Shown in pieces: positions 14,676 to 23,103 of a stretch of DNA of 42,740 nt. How positions within the stretch are numbered: position 1 is the stretch's first letter; each line of letters begins with the position of its first letter. The notes beneath the pieces were generated by a model. It worked only from the letters and a program-made list of their open reading frames with translations, searched no databases and was not told where the DNA came from. The position numbers were made by a program, and so were the translations under genes. This DNA is from an uncultured Bacteroidota bacterium (GTDB taxonomy: Bacteria; Bacteroidota; Bacteroidia; Bacteroidales; P3), in contig UQXW01000011.1 of assembly GCA_900545215.1 (NCBI GenBank), positions 1-42,740 on the forward strand. Reading direction: 5' to 3'.

Positions 14676-15866
14676 ATGGGAACTCAAAATAAGAAGAAAA
14701 TCATCAACGATCCGGTTTACGGATTTATCAATATACCGGGCGAGGACATCTATGAACTTGTCATGAGTCCTGTTTTGCAAAGGCTGAGACGCATTAAGCA
14801 ATTAGGTTTAAGCAATCTGGTTTACCCTGGTGCGGAACACAGCAGGTTTTCTCACTCCTTGGGGGCTATGTATTTGATGATTCAGGCTTTGGAGGTGCTG
14901 AAACAAAAAGGTGTGGAGATAAACGAGGAAGAATATAACGGCACTTTGATTGCCATTCTTCTGCATGATGCGGGACATTCTCCTTTTTCGCATTGTCTGG
15001 AGCATTTTTTCTTCGATTGTTCCCATGAAGAGTTGTCATTGAAGTTCATGCAGAAATTGGGAGTGGACGAAACGGCTCAACGGATTTTCAACGATACATA
15101 TCACAAGCGTTTCCTTCATCAGTTGGTTTCCTCGCAGGTCGATACGGACAGGTTGGATTACCTGACAAGAGATAGTTTCTTTACGGGGGTCAGCGAAGGG
15201 GTGATAGGAACAGAGCGTATCCTGAAAATGTTCAACGTATGCGATGATGAGTTAATGGTAGATGAGAAAGGGATTTATTCGATAGAGAAATTCATCATTT
15301 CGAGACGATTGATGTATTGGCAGGTGTATATGCACAAAACAGTTGTTGCGGCGGATAATCTAATGGTCAAAGTATTGACAAGGGCGAGAGACTTGCAGGC
15401 GGAGGGCGGATTGTCGTTAAGGGATTACCCTGTAAGCAGTCATTTGAGCTATTTCCTTGAAAAAGGTGTGCGAAGCATCGGAGACGAAGAGGCAATTCGT
15501 CATTATCTTCTGTTGGACGATTCCGATGTTTGGAGCAGCGTGAAGACATGGTCTTTGCATAAGGACAGGATATTGAGTTTTCTTGCGACTTCTTTGATGA
15601 ACCGTTCTTTGGGAAAGATAATAATAAGCGATAAAGCTTTCGATGAGGAACAGAAAAGCAGACTTTGCCGATACGAAAGCGAGGAAGAGAAAAGGTATTT
15701 CACCGCTTCGGACAAATTACACAACAAGGCGTACAATTTCAGCGATACAGGAATAAACATACTCTTCAAGGACGGAAGCGTAAAGGAGATTTGCGAGGCT
15801 TCCGATCAGTTGGACAGAAACTTCCTTTCAAAGGAGATTTGCAAGTATTTCTATTATCAGATATGA
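14676..15866 (+). CDS. HD-domain phosphohydrolase (dNTPase/SAMHD1-like)
   Basis: 396 residues. The HD superfamily metal site is visible: SRFSHSLGAMYL near residue 55 (first His), ILLHDAGHSPFSH near 95 (the HD pair plus another His), and VDTDRLDYLTRDS near 155 (the distal Asp). This order is that of the dGTPase/SAMHD1-like branch, so hydrolysis of deoxynucleoside triphosphates is likely but the substrate is not proven by sequence. Cytosolic; no signal peptide. It has its own promoter with a very short leader. The peptidase gene follows after 48 nt. Confidence 0.88.
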   Translation: MGTQNKKKIINDPVYGFINIPGEDIYELVMSPVLQRLRRIKQLGLSNLVYPGAEHSRFSHSLGAMYLMIQALEVLKQKGVEINEEEYNGTLIAILLHDAGHSPFSHCLEHFFFDCSHEELSLKFMQKLGVDETAQRIFNDTYHKRFLHQLVSSQVDTDRLDYLTRDSFFTGVSEGVIGTERILKMFNVCDDELMVDEKGIYSIEKFIISRRLMYWQVYMHKTVVAADNLMVKVLTRARDLQAEGGLSLRDYPVSSHLSYFLEKGVRSIGDEEAIRHYLLLDDSDVWSSVKTWSLHKDRILSFLATSLMNRSLGKIIISDKAFDEEQKSRLCRYESEEEKRYFTASDKLHNKAYNFSDTGINILFKDGSVKEICEASDQLDRNFLSKEICKYFYYQI

Positions 15867-15914
15867 AAACGGTAGATGAGGAGCGAAAAACGAACAATCA
15901 AAAAAATCGATTAT

Positions 15915-18008
15915 ATGAGGAATAAAACAGTTCTTTTGGCAGTGACAACGATATTATTGTTCTCTGCCTGCAAACAGCGTTCGGAAGGCGATAAGAACGT
16001 AATCGACAAACCGAATATCGAGATAAAAGACGGCAAGTTAAGTCCTGAGGCTCTTTGGAGTTTCGGAAGAATAGGCGATGTGTCCGTATCGCCGGACGGA
16101 AAGAAGGTTCTTTATACTCTGACGTATTACAGCATAAGCGAAAACAAAGGTAATGCGGAAGTTTACACCATGAACACGGACGGAAGCGACGTAAAGAGAT
16201 TGACGACGACGGCTTCGAGCGAGTGGAATGTGATTTGGAATCCGAAAGGCGACAAAATAGGCTTCATTTATGCCGATGAAAGTGGCGTGAACATCTATGA
16301 GATGAACCCAGACGGTAGCGACCGAAAAGCGATATCCGATTTCAAGGAAGGGGACTTGGAGGGCTTCTCATATTCTCCCGATGGTAAAAAGATAGTTTAT
16401 GTCAGAGCCGTACCGAAACAAGATAAGTTCGCAAAATTAAAGGAAGGCTTGGACAAAACGACGGGAAGGATTAACGAAGACCTTGCTTACAGGCATTGGG
16501 ATCAATGGGTCGATGCAGTGCCGCAGCCATTCATTGCCGATTTCGACGGAAAGAAGGTCGGCGAAGGCGAGAATTTGTTGAAAGGAACGGAATTCGAGTC
16601 TCCTATGAGACCGTGGGGTGGTATGGAACAAATAGCATGGAGTCCCGATGGCGAATCCATAGCATACACCTGTCGCAAAAAAACAGGCAAGGACTACGCT
16701 TTCTCCACCAATTCCGATATTTACCTTTACAATATCGAAACGAAAAAAACGCAGAACCTTTCCGAAGGAATGATGGGTTACGATCAAAATCCCGTATTCT
16801 CGCATGATGGTAAGATGATTGCATGGGAGAGCATGGAGAGAGACGGTTACGAAGCGGACAAGATACGTCTGATGATCTATAACTTTGAAAGCGGAAAGGC
16901 AGAATACTATACTCCCGACTTCGATCAAAACGTCGGCGGATTGAAATTCTCGAAGGATAACAAATGGATTTATTTCGTTTCGGACTATCATGCAGTGGAC
17001 AACATATATAAGATAAGCATGGAGGACAAAGCCATTAAGCAGATAACCTCCGGCGTTCATGATTATACCTCCGTTCACTTCGCTGCCGACGGAAAGTTGA
17101 TAGGAGAAAACATGAGCATGTCTCACCCTAATGAAATATGGTTGATAGACGAGAAAACGAAAGAACAGAAAAAAGTATCGACATGCAATGATGACCTTAT
17201 GGCGAAAATCAAATGGGGTAAGGTTGAAGAGCGTTGGTTGAAAGCCACCGACGGCAAGGATTTGCAGACATGGGTTATTTATCCACCTGATTTCGATTCC
17301 ACTAAGAAGTATCCGACATTGCTGTATTGCGAGGGCGGTCCACAATCCACAGTTTCGCAGTTCTGGTCTTATCGTTGGAACTTCCAAATCATGGCTTCGC
17401 ATGGTTATATCATAGTTGCACCGAACAGAAGAGGCTTGCCGGGCTTCGGACAAGAGTGGCTTGAAGAAATAAGTGGCGACTACGGCGGACAATGTATGCG
17501 TGATTATCTGACGGCGATAGATGAGGTGAGCAAGGAAAGCTATGTGGATAAAGACAAATTGGGTGCTGTCGGAGCAAGTTTCGGAGGCTTCTCCGTTTAT
17601 TGGCTTGCAGGACATCACAACAAACGTTTCAAATGTTTCATCGCCCATAACGGCATGTTCAACTTGGAACAACAATATCTCGAAACGGAGGAAATGTGGT
17701 TTGTAAATTGGGATTTGGGCGGTCCTTATTGGGATAAGAACAATAAGGTGGCACAAAAATCGTATGCAAATTCACCGCACTTGTTTGTGGATAAGTGGGA
17801 TACACCTATCATGGTAATTCACTCGGAATTCGACTTCCGAATAGTGGCATCGCAAGGCATGGCGGCATACAATGCAGCCGTTATAAGAGGAATACCTGCC
17901 CGTTATCTTTACTTTCCCGATGAAACCCATTGGGTGTTGAAGCCGCAGAACGGTGTATTGTGGCAAAGGAACTTCTTCGATTGGTTGGATAAATGGTTGA
18001 AAAAATAA
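15915..18008 (+). CDS. dpp5: S9-family dipeptidyl-peptidase, DPP5-like lipoprotein
   Basis: 697 residues. The N-terminus MRNKTVLLAVTTILLFSAC is a lipoprotein signal with Cys19, so the enzyme is periplasmic or membrane-attached. An N-terminal beta-propeller contains repeated SPDGK units (about 50-420). The C-terminal alpha/beta-hydrolase domain has the nucleophile Ser in GASFGG near 555, Asp in HSEFDFRI near 640 and His in PDETHW near 672. The C-terminal part closely resembles Porphyromonas gingivalis DPP5, which removes dipeptides from peptides. This fits an organism living on peptides. The frame opens earlier (15876), but only the 15915 start gives a signal peptide. Confidence 0.9.
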   Translation: MRNKTVLLAVTTILLFSACKQRSEGDKNVIDKPNIEIKDGKLSPEALWSFGRIGDVSVSPDGKKVLYTLTYYSISENKGNAEVYTMNTDGSDVKRLTTTASSEWNVIWNPKGDKIGFIYADESGVNIYEMNPDGSDRKAISDFKEGDLEGFSYSPDGKKIVYVRAVPKQDKFAKLKEGLDKTTGRINEDLAYRHWDQWVDAVPQPFIADFDGKKVGEGENLLKGTEFESPMRPWGGMEQIAWSPDGESIAYTCRKKTGKDYAFSTNSDIYLYNIETKKTQNLSEGMMGYDQNPVFSHDGKMIAWESMERDGYEADKIRLMIYNFESGKAEYYTPDFDQNVGGLKFSKDNKWIYFVSDYHAVDNIYKISMEDKAIKQITSGVHDYTSVHFAADGKLIGENMSMSHPNEIWLIDEKTKEQKKVSTCNDDLMAKIKWGKVEERWLKATDGKDLQTWVIYPPDFDSTKKYPTLLYCEGGPQSTVSQFWSYRWNFQIMASHGYIIVAPNRRGLPGFGQEWLEEISGDYGGQCMRDYLTAIDEVSKESYVDKDKLGAVGASFGGFSVYWLAGHHNKRFKCFIAHNGMFNLEQQYLETEEMWFVNWDLGGPYWDKNNKVAQKSYANSPHLFVDKWDTPIMVIHSEFDFRIVASQGMAAYNAAVIRGIPARYLYFPDETHWVLKPQNGVLWQRNFFDWLDKWLKK

Positions 18009-18018
18009 AAAGAATAAT

Positions 18019-18062
18019 CGGAATGCGGACAGATCGCTTGTTCAGGGCTTATCCGCATTCCG
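18019..18062 (+). terminator. Hairpin after the peptidase gene
   Basis: An 11-bp perfect stem (CGGAATGCGGA 18019-18029 with 18052-18062) and a 22-nt loop. There is no T-run after it, so termination is uncertain; it might be an mRNA-stabilising hairpin instead. Confidence 0.5.
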
Positions 18063-18091
18063 AAATCAAACAATAAACACATAATACAGAG

Positions 18092-18619
18092 ATGGAAATA
18101 ATAGGAAAGCTAATCAAAATTTTACCGGAAACTTCCGGAACGAGCGAGAGAGGTAATTGGGTAAGAGGGGGCTTTGTCATAGAGTATCAGGACGGAGATT
18201 ATCCTACCAATGCAGCCTTTACTCTTTTCGGCGAAAACAGAATAAATATGGCGAAGAACCTTCCCATGGGTTCGATGGTAAGAGTGCAATTTTCGGTAAG
18301 GTCAAGAGAGTATCAGGAACGCTGGTACACTGATTTGAGTTGTTTCAGAATTGAACCATACAACCAAGGCGTGGCTTATCCGCAGGGAAATCCTGCTTAT
18401 GGTCAACCGTATCAGCCCGCTCCTGCACCCGCTTACGGACAGCCTTACCCGCAACAAGGCTTTCAACAACCTGCACAGCAACCGTATCAGGCACAAACAC
18501 CTGCTTATCAACCTGCACCACAGGTTCAACAGCCGCCTGTTTACCCCGAAGCACAACCGCAAGGGGACAGTTTCGGTGACTCACAAGCTGCAAGTCCGGA
18601 GGACGACCTTCCGTTCTAA
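18092..18619 (+). CDS. DUF3127 protein, OB-fold, with an SSB-like C-terminal tip
   Basis: 175 residues. The first 90 match the DUF3127 pattern: MEIIGKLIKILPETSG, then a beta-rich core with FGENRI and RSREYQERWYTDL, as in OB-fold domains. Residues about 93-160 form a low-complexity Pro/Gln/Tyr/Ala linker with repeated AYGQPY and QQP units. The protein ends PEDDLPF, an acidic tip with a terminal aromatic residue, as in single-stranded DNA-binding protein (SSB), which uses it to recruit repair and replication enzymes. The architecture is therefore SSB-like, but the OB domain is not a standard SSB domain. Nucleic-acid binding is inferred. Confidence 0.82.
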   Translation: MEIIGKLIKILPETSGTSERGNWVRGGFVIEYQDGDYPTNAAFTLFGENRINMAKNLPMGSMVRVQFSVRSREYQERWYTDLSCFRIEPYNQGVAYPQGNPAYGQPYQPAPAPAYGQPYPQQGFQQPAQQPYQAQTPAYQPAPQVQQPPVYPEAQPQGDSFGDSQAASPEDDLPF

Positions 18620-18639
18620 GAACAGACAATCACAAACCA

Positions 18640-18681
18640 AAGCCCGCATACCGCCGAAAAGGTTTGAAGTATGCGGGCTTT
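18640..18681 (+). terminator. Intrinsic terminator after the DUF3127 gene
   Basis: A stem of at least 10 bp (GCCCGCATAC at 18642-18651 with GTATGCGGGC), flanked by AAA and TTT, 20 nt after the stop codon. Confidence 0.75.
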
Positions 18682-18882
18682 GTCTATTGTGCAGAATCCT
18701 CGCCGAATGTAGCACTCTAACACGCATAAAATTACTGCCGTACGAAATTGTATATGATAGGGTGTGCTTTTGTCGGTCGCAAAAGTAGATAACGTGAGTT
18801 CGATGAAATAGGTAGTTAACATTAAACACATGTTCCATCGGAATAGTTGCTTTTAAGGAAAAACAATCTTTGTAATTTGGTT

Positions 18883-19567
18883 ATGAACCGTATGTTATCA
18901 ATGTGGCAAAGTATAAAAGCCTGTTATCGGTATAATTCATGCGAATGCGATAAAAGGTATGGATATGTTAGAGTCGGCAAAAAAAGTAAATAGATATATG
19001 GCATCATGAGGTCGTTCCTCTTATTGAAAATTATTTCGCGGTTCGGATGATTGCGAAAGGGTATTGGAATGGCTAAAAGAAAGAATTTCCTAACGGTGTT
19101 ACGGTGTAAATGTTCTTGGCAATTATATTTATTTGACAGACAGGTATGAGTATGAAGCCAAGTTATTCAAATAGACTTCTGTATCGGTTATCTTGCGACG
19201 TTGCAAGATGAGGAATATGTGGAAATGTTGGCTTCGAGAGACAAATATCTTTTATTGGGTAATGTAAGATTTAAGTGCCAGCCGGTTGCTACGGTCGCTC
19301 TGTTACGTAAAACCTTCTATGTATGCGATTGTATGTACAGGCGAAGGAACTCGAATGGTTACTCTTATCGAAAAAGTGAAAGATTTCAAGACTGTTACAG
19401 GTGATTTTCCTATGTATGAGCAAGAGTTACTTTGATCACAGTATGGGACATACGTTCGTAGCCGATAGAGCTATTATTGACAGTTGGTTCAAAGAAAATC
19501 ATCAGGCAAAGGGGATTATTGTGGAGGATTATGTCAAAGCATTGTCCGATGAATGGAACAAAGATTG
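18883..19567 (+). pseudogene. Decayed protein gene with many frameshifts
   Basis: The plus strand contains successive protein-like pieces in changing frames: GIIHANAIKGMDMLESAKKV near 18930, EVVPLIENYFAVRMIAKGYW near 19015, ERVLEWLKERIS near 19055, GNYIYLTDRYEYEAKLF near 19120, DEEYVEMLASRDKYLLLGNV near 19210, TGEGTRMVTLIEKVKDF near 19340 and DYVKALSDEWNKD at the end (stop at 19565). Each piece is followed by a stop or frame change. I do not recognise the family. The remains cover a protein of roughly 220 residues. No promoter box was seen. Confidence 0.65.
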
Positions 19568-19611
19568 AAGAGTATATGATGTTGAACAGTTATACTCTTT
19601 GCAGTTTGCAA

Positions 19612-19647
19612 TAAAAAAAGCGGACTTGATTGATTCAAGCCCGCTTT
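19612..19647 (-). terminator. Terminator of the ribosomal protein superoperon
   Basis: On the minus strand a stem AAAGCGGGCTTGA / TCAAGTCCGCTTT (one mismatch) is followed by seven T, starting 20 nt after the rplQ stop codon. It is the only clear terminator found on the minus strand between here and the rpsL promoter. Confidence 0.85.
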
Positions 19648-19666
19648 ACTTTTGCCTACTGAATTT

Positions 19667-20161
19667 TTACTCTGCTTTTTCGGCATTTTCCGTTTCGACA
19701 GGAGTTGTTGCTTCTGCAACAGGTGTTTCTGCCGTTGCTTTTTTCTTTCCGCCTCTACGGGTCGATTTGGTCTTCTTGGTTGTGGTGTCTTTCAACATCG
19801 CTTCGTTGTAATCCACCAATTCCATCATAACCACTTCTGCACCGTCTCCCAAACGTCTGCCGAGTTTCAATATTCTGGTATAACCGCCGTTACGGTTTAC
19901 CACTTTGCTTGCCACATCGCCAAATAGTTCTTTTACTGCTTCTTTATTTTGCAAATAACTGAACACAACACGTCTTTGATGTGTAGAGTCTGCTTTTGTC
20001 TTTGTTATCAACGGCTCTACATAACCTCTCAACGCTTTTGCTTTGGCCATGGTGGTTTCTATTCTCTTGTGTAATATCAATGACGACGCCATATTGGACA
20101 GCATAGCCACTCTATGGGCGTGCGTTCTCGATAATTTATTTACTTTACAACCGTGTCTCAT
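19667..20161 (-). CDS. rplQ: 50S ribosomal protein L17
   Basis: 164 residues; L17 sits near the peptide exit tunnel. The N-terminal MRHGCKVNKLSRTHAHR and the GGYTRILKLGRRLGD segment are diagnostic. The core ends near residue 120. The remaining 45 residues form a Lys/Thr then Ala/Glu/Thr-rich tail absent from E. coli L17. The tail is low-complexity and probably disordered. It is the last gene of the cluster, 6 nt after rpoA and just before the terminator. Confidence 0.96.
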   Translation of the reverse strand: MRHGCKVNKLSRTHAHRVAMLSNMASSLILHKRIETTMAKAKALRGYVEPLITKTKADSTHQRRVVFSYLQNKEAVKELFGDVASKVVNRNGGYTRILKLGRRLGDGAEVVMMELVDYNEAMLKDTTTKKTKSTRRGGKKKATAETPVAEATTPVETENAEKAE

Positions 20162-20167
20162 TTCTCG

Positions 20168-21160
20168 TTACTCTTTTTCTAGTTTATACTTTGAAACATT
20201 CATTCCAAATTCCAAATTCTTTGACCTTACCAAATTCTCCAACTCCGTCAAAGACTTTCTTCCGAAGTTTCTGAACTTCAAAAGGTCTTGCTTGTTGAAC
20301 GATACCAAATCTCCCAAGGTTTCTACTTCTGCACTCTTCAAACAATTCAATGCTCTTACAGAGAGATCTAAATCCAAGAGTTTGGTCTTCAAAAGTTGGC
20401 GTATATGCAGAGTGGCTTCGTCAAATTCTTCATTTGGAGCTTGAAGATCTGCTTTGACTGAAATTTTATCGTCTGAGAATAATAAGAAATGCTGTATCAG
20501 TATGGATGCTGCTTCTTTCAATGCATCTTTCGGTGTTATGGATCCATCTGTCGTTACCTCCAAGATTAGTTTTTCATAATCTATTCGGTGTTCGACTCTG
20601 TAATTCTCAACCGTATAGTTTACGTTCTTTATCGGTGTGAATATGGAGTCTATCGCGATGGTTCCTATAACGTCATCGGCTTTCTTATTTTCCTCAGCAG
20701 GCACATATCCTCTACCCTTTTCTATGGTCATTTCCATGGAAAGGCATACCGAAGGCTCCATGTGGCAAATCTCCACCTCTGTATTCAAGACTTGAAATCC
20801 TTGCAAGTATTGGTTTATGTCTTCAGCTTTGAAGACATTCTTGCCTTCTATCTTGAATTTGATTGTTTCTTTATCTTCGGTGTCTATTTGTCTTTTGAAA
20901 CGAAGTTGTTTTAGGTTCAAGATTATCTCTGTCATGTCTTCAATAACCCCGGGTATAGTATCGAATTCGTGTAGAACACCTTCGATTTTTATGGAGGTTA
21001 TTGCAAATCCTTCCAAAGATGACACCAAGATTCGTCTTAGTGCATTGCCTATTGTTACTCCGTAACGAGGTTCGAGCGGACGGAACTCGAAAGTTCCCTT
21101 ATAGTCGTCCGACTCTATCATGATAACCTTGTCAGGTTGTTGAAAAGCTAATATGGCCAT
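20168..21160 (-). CDS. rpoA: RNA polymerase alpha subunit
   Basis: 330 residues. The N-terminal domain (about 1-235), with PLEPRYGVTIGNALRRILVS, mediates dimerisation and beta/beta' assembly. The C-terminal domain (about 255-325), with LLDLDLSVRALNCLKSAEVE and LLKFRNFGRKSLTELE, contacts upstream DNA and activators. Full length. It lies 17 nt after rpsD and 6 nt before rplQ, in the normal alpha-operon order. Confidence 0.98.
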   Translation of the reverse strand: MAILAFQQPDKVIMIESDDYKGTFEFRPLEPRYGVTIGNALRRILVSSLEGFAITSIKIEGVLHEFDTIPGVIEDMTEIILNLKQLRFKRQIDTEDKETIKFKIEGKNVFKAEDINQYLQGFQVLNTEVEICHMEPSVCLSMEMTIEKGRGYVPAEENKKADDVIGTIAIDSIFTPIKNVNYTVENYRVEHRIDYEKLILEVTTDGSITPKDALKEAASILIQHFLLFSDDKISVKADLQAPNEEFDEATLHIRQLLKTKLLDLDLSVRALNCLKSAEVETLGDLVSFNKQDLLKFRNFGRKSLTELENLVRSKNLEFGMNVSKYKLEKE

Positions 21161-21177
21161 TGTTACTTTATTTAATC

Positions 21178-21780
21178 TTATTTAGAATACAACTCAACTA
21201 TCAATTGCTCCTTGATGTTCTCAGGAATATCTTCCCTCTCAGGATAGTTCATGAACTTGCCTTCCATTTTGGCTCCGTCCCAATCCAACCAAGAGTAGTT
21301 GCTTCTTGTTGATAGCGAGTCTTCTATTATCTCCAACGATTTGGAACGTTCTCTGACTCCTATGACATCACCTGCTCTCAACAGGTATGATGGTATGTTG
21401 ACAACGTTTCCGTTTACTGTTATGTGTCTATGCGATACAAGTTGTCTTGCTTGATTACGTGTGTGTGCTATTCCCAAACGATACACAACGTTATCAAGTC
21501 TCGACTCTATCAATTGCAACAATACGACACCGGTAACTCCTCCTTTACGAGAGGCTTTTTCGAACAAATTACGGAATTGTCTTTCCAAAATACCGTATGT
21601 GTATTTCGCTTTTTGTTTTTCCATCAACTGTACTCCGTACTCGGATTGTTTTGGTCGTCTTTTGCTAACGCCATGTTGTCCGGGAGGATAGTTTCTTTTT
21701 TCAAATGCTCTGTCTGCTCCGTAAATCGGTTCTTTGAATTTTCTTGCTATTTTGGTTTTAGGACCAGTATATCTTGCCAT
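21178..21780 (-). CDS. rpsD: 30S ribosomal protein S4
   Basis: 200 residues. S4 is a primary 16S rRNA-binding protein that nucleates 30S assembly; in E. coli it represses the alpha operon. The start MARYTGPKTKIARKF and the S4 RNA-binding segment LDNVVYRLGIAHTRNQARQL (about residues 93-112), then VSHRHITVNG, are typical. It lacks the N-terminal zinc-binding Cys cluster found in some S4 proteins. Gaps: 40 nt after rpsK, 17 nt before rpoA. Confidence 0.98.
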   Translation of the reverse strand: MARYTGPKTKIARKFKEPIYGADRAFEKRNYPPGQHGVSKRRPKQSEYGVQLMEKQKAKYTYGILERQFRNLFEKASRKGGVTGVVLLQLIESRLDNVVYRLGIAHTRNQARQLVSHRHITVNGNVVNIPSYLLRAGDVIGVRERSKSLEIIEDSLSTRSNYSWLDWDGAKMEGKFMNYPEREDIPENIKEQLIVELYSK

Positions 21781-21820
21781 AGTCTAATCTTTTTTTTCTT
21801 GAAACAATACACTTTTCTTC

Positions 21821-22210
21821 TTACACTCTTCTTCTCTTAGGAGGACGACATCCGTTATGTGGAAGTGGAGTAACATCCGTTATTTCCAAGACTTCTATGC
21901 CAGATGCATTTATAGCTCTGATTGCCGATTCTCTACCGGCTCCGGGTCCTTTTACGAATACTTTCACTTTTCTCAAACCATAGTCAAATGCAACTTTCGA
22001 GCAATCTTCTGCTGCCATTTGAGATGCATAAGGGGTGTTCTTTTTAGAACCTCTGAATCCCATTTTTCCCGCAGATGACCAAGCTATTACTTGTCCTGCG
22101 TTGTTTGTCAACGAAATAATACAATTGTTGAAAGAGGCAAAAATGAACGCCTTGCCTACCGGTTCAACTTTTACCACTCTTTTCTTCGTTGGTTTAGAAC
22201 TTTTTGCCAT
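21821..22210 (-). CDS. rpsK: 30S ribosomal protein S11
   Basis: 129 residues, full length; a platform protein of the 30S subunit near the E site. Diagnostic parts: FASFNNCIISLTNNAGQVI, the GFRGSKKNTPYASQMAAE segment and the basic C-terminus PPKRRRV. It follows rpsM after a relatively long gap of 84 nt, which shows no promoter box or obvious hairpin. Confidence 0.98.
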   Translation of the reverse strand: MAKSSKPTKKRVVKVEPVGKAFIFASFNNCIISLTNNAGQVIAWSSAGKMGFRGSKKNTPYASQMAAEDCSKVAFDYGLRKVKVFVKGPGAGRESAIRAINASGIEVLEITDVTPLPHNGCRPPKRRRV

Positions 22211-22294
22211 ATTGTTCTTACAATATTTATTGATTACTATTTGATGAGCGCTCCGAATTAGATTTATTGTTAGTCCGCACTCACATTAATTTTA

Positions 22295-22672
22295 CTACTT
22301 GGTTACTTTCTTCTTGTTTGCAACTGTTTTCTTCTTACCCTTACGTGTTCTTGCATTGTTTTTGGTGCTTTGTCCACGCAATGGCAGTCCGTTACGATGA
22401 CGTATTCCTCTGTAACAGCCTATATCCATCAATCTCTTGATGTTCATCTGTACTTCTGAACGCAACGCTCCTTCTACCTTATACTCTTCTCCTATGATAG
22501 TACGGATTGCATTCTGCTCGTCATCACTCCATTCACTTACCTTTTTGTTCTCATCGATTCCAGCTTTTGCCAATATCTTTGAAGCCAAACTTTTACCTAT
22601 TCCATAGATATAAGTCAAACCGATAACACCTCTTTTGTTCTTTGGTAAGTCTATACCCGCAATTCTTGCCAT
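22295..22672 (-). CDS. rpsM: 30S ribosomal protein S13
   Basis: 125 residues; it lies in the 30S head, contacts the P-site tRNA and bridges to the large subunit. MARIAGIDLPKNKRGVIGLT opens the protein, followed by the H2TH-type helices and the GIRHRNGLPLRGQSTKNNAR signature. The Lys-rich C-terminus is normal. The gap to rpmJ is 58 nt. Confidence 0.98.
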   Translation of the reverse strand: MARIAGIDLPKNKRGVIGLTYIYGIGKSLASKILAKAGIDENKKVSEWSDDEQNAIRTIIGEEYKVEGALRSEVQMNIKRLMDIGCYRGIRHRNGLPLRGQSTKNNARTRKGKKKTVANKKKVTK

Positions 22673-22730
22673 AAATTCTTATTGTTATTAGATTACTTAT
22701 TTACCTGTCTCTGTTACCTTGATTCAAAAA

Positions 22731-22847
22731 CTATCCTTGTCTTTGTTTGTATTTGGGATTCTTCTTGTTAATAACATAGACAACTCCCTTTCTACGAACG
22801 ACTATACATTCGGGAGATCTTTTCTTTACTGAGGTTCTTACTTTCAT
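22731..22847 (-). CDS. rpmJ: 50S ribosomal protein L36, zinc-less form
   Basis: 38 residues, a normal length for the family. The sequence begins MKVRTSVKKRSPECIVVRRK and ends NPKYKQRQG. Only one Cys remains (in PEC); the other Cys and His ligands of the usual zinc ribbon are replaced, so this is the C-minus form. It lies between infA (36 nt) and rpsM (58 nt), the standard place. Confidence 0.95.
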   Translation of the reverse strand: MKVRTSVKKRSPECIVVRRKGVVYVINKKNPKYKQRQG

Positions 22848-22883
22848 CTTCGTAAATTCTATTTGATTTCTGTTTATGCAGCC

Positions 22884-23102
22884 TTATTTGTGTCGATACG
22901 TTATACGACCTTTTGTCAAATCGTAAGGTGTCATCTCTACCTGCACTCTATCTCCCGGTAATATCTTTATATAGTGCATTCTCATCTTACCGGAAATATG
23001 TGCTATTATAACATGACCATTTTCCAATTCAACACTAAATAGTGCGTTTCCCAACGATTCCAATACGGTTCCATCTAACTGAATGGCCTCTTGCTTTGCC
23101 AT
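22884..23102 (-). CDS. infA: Translation initiation factor IF-1
   Basis: 72 residues, one S1/OB domain. IF-1 occupies the ribosomal A site during initiation and assists IF-2 and IF-3. The pattern MAKQEAIQLDGTVLESLGNA, then HVIIAHISGKMRMHYIKILPGDRV and DLTKGRITYR, is standard. Its ATG lies 1 nt after the map stop codon, implying translational coupling. Confidence 0.98.
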   Translation of the reverse strand: MAKQEAIQLDGTVLESLGNALFSVELENGHVIIAHISGKMRMHYIKILPGDRVQVEMTPYDLTKGRITYRHK

Positions 23103-23103
23103 A

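Noticed and set aside
19201..19404. 67-codon open frame upstream of rplQ
   Set aside because: It is one piece of the decayed gene at 18883-19567, and the second half runs out of the protein-like frame.
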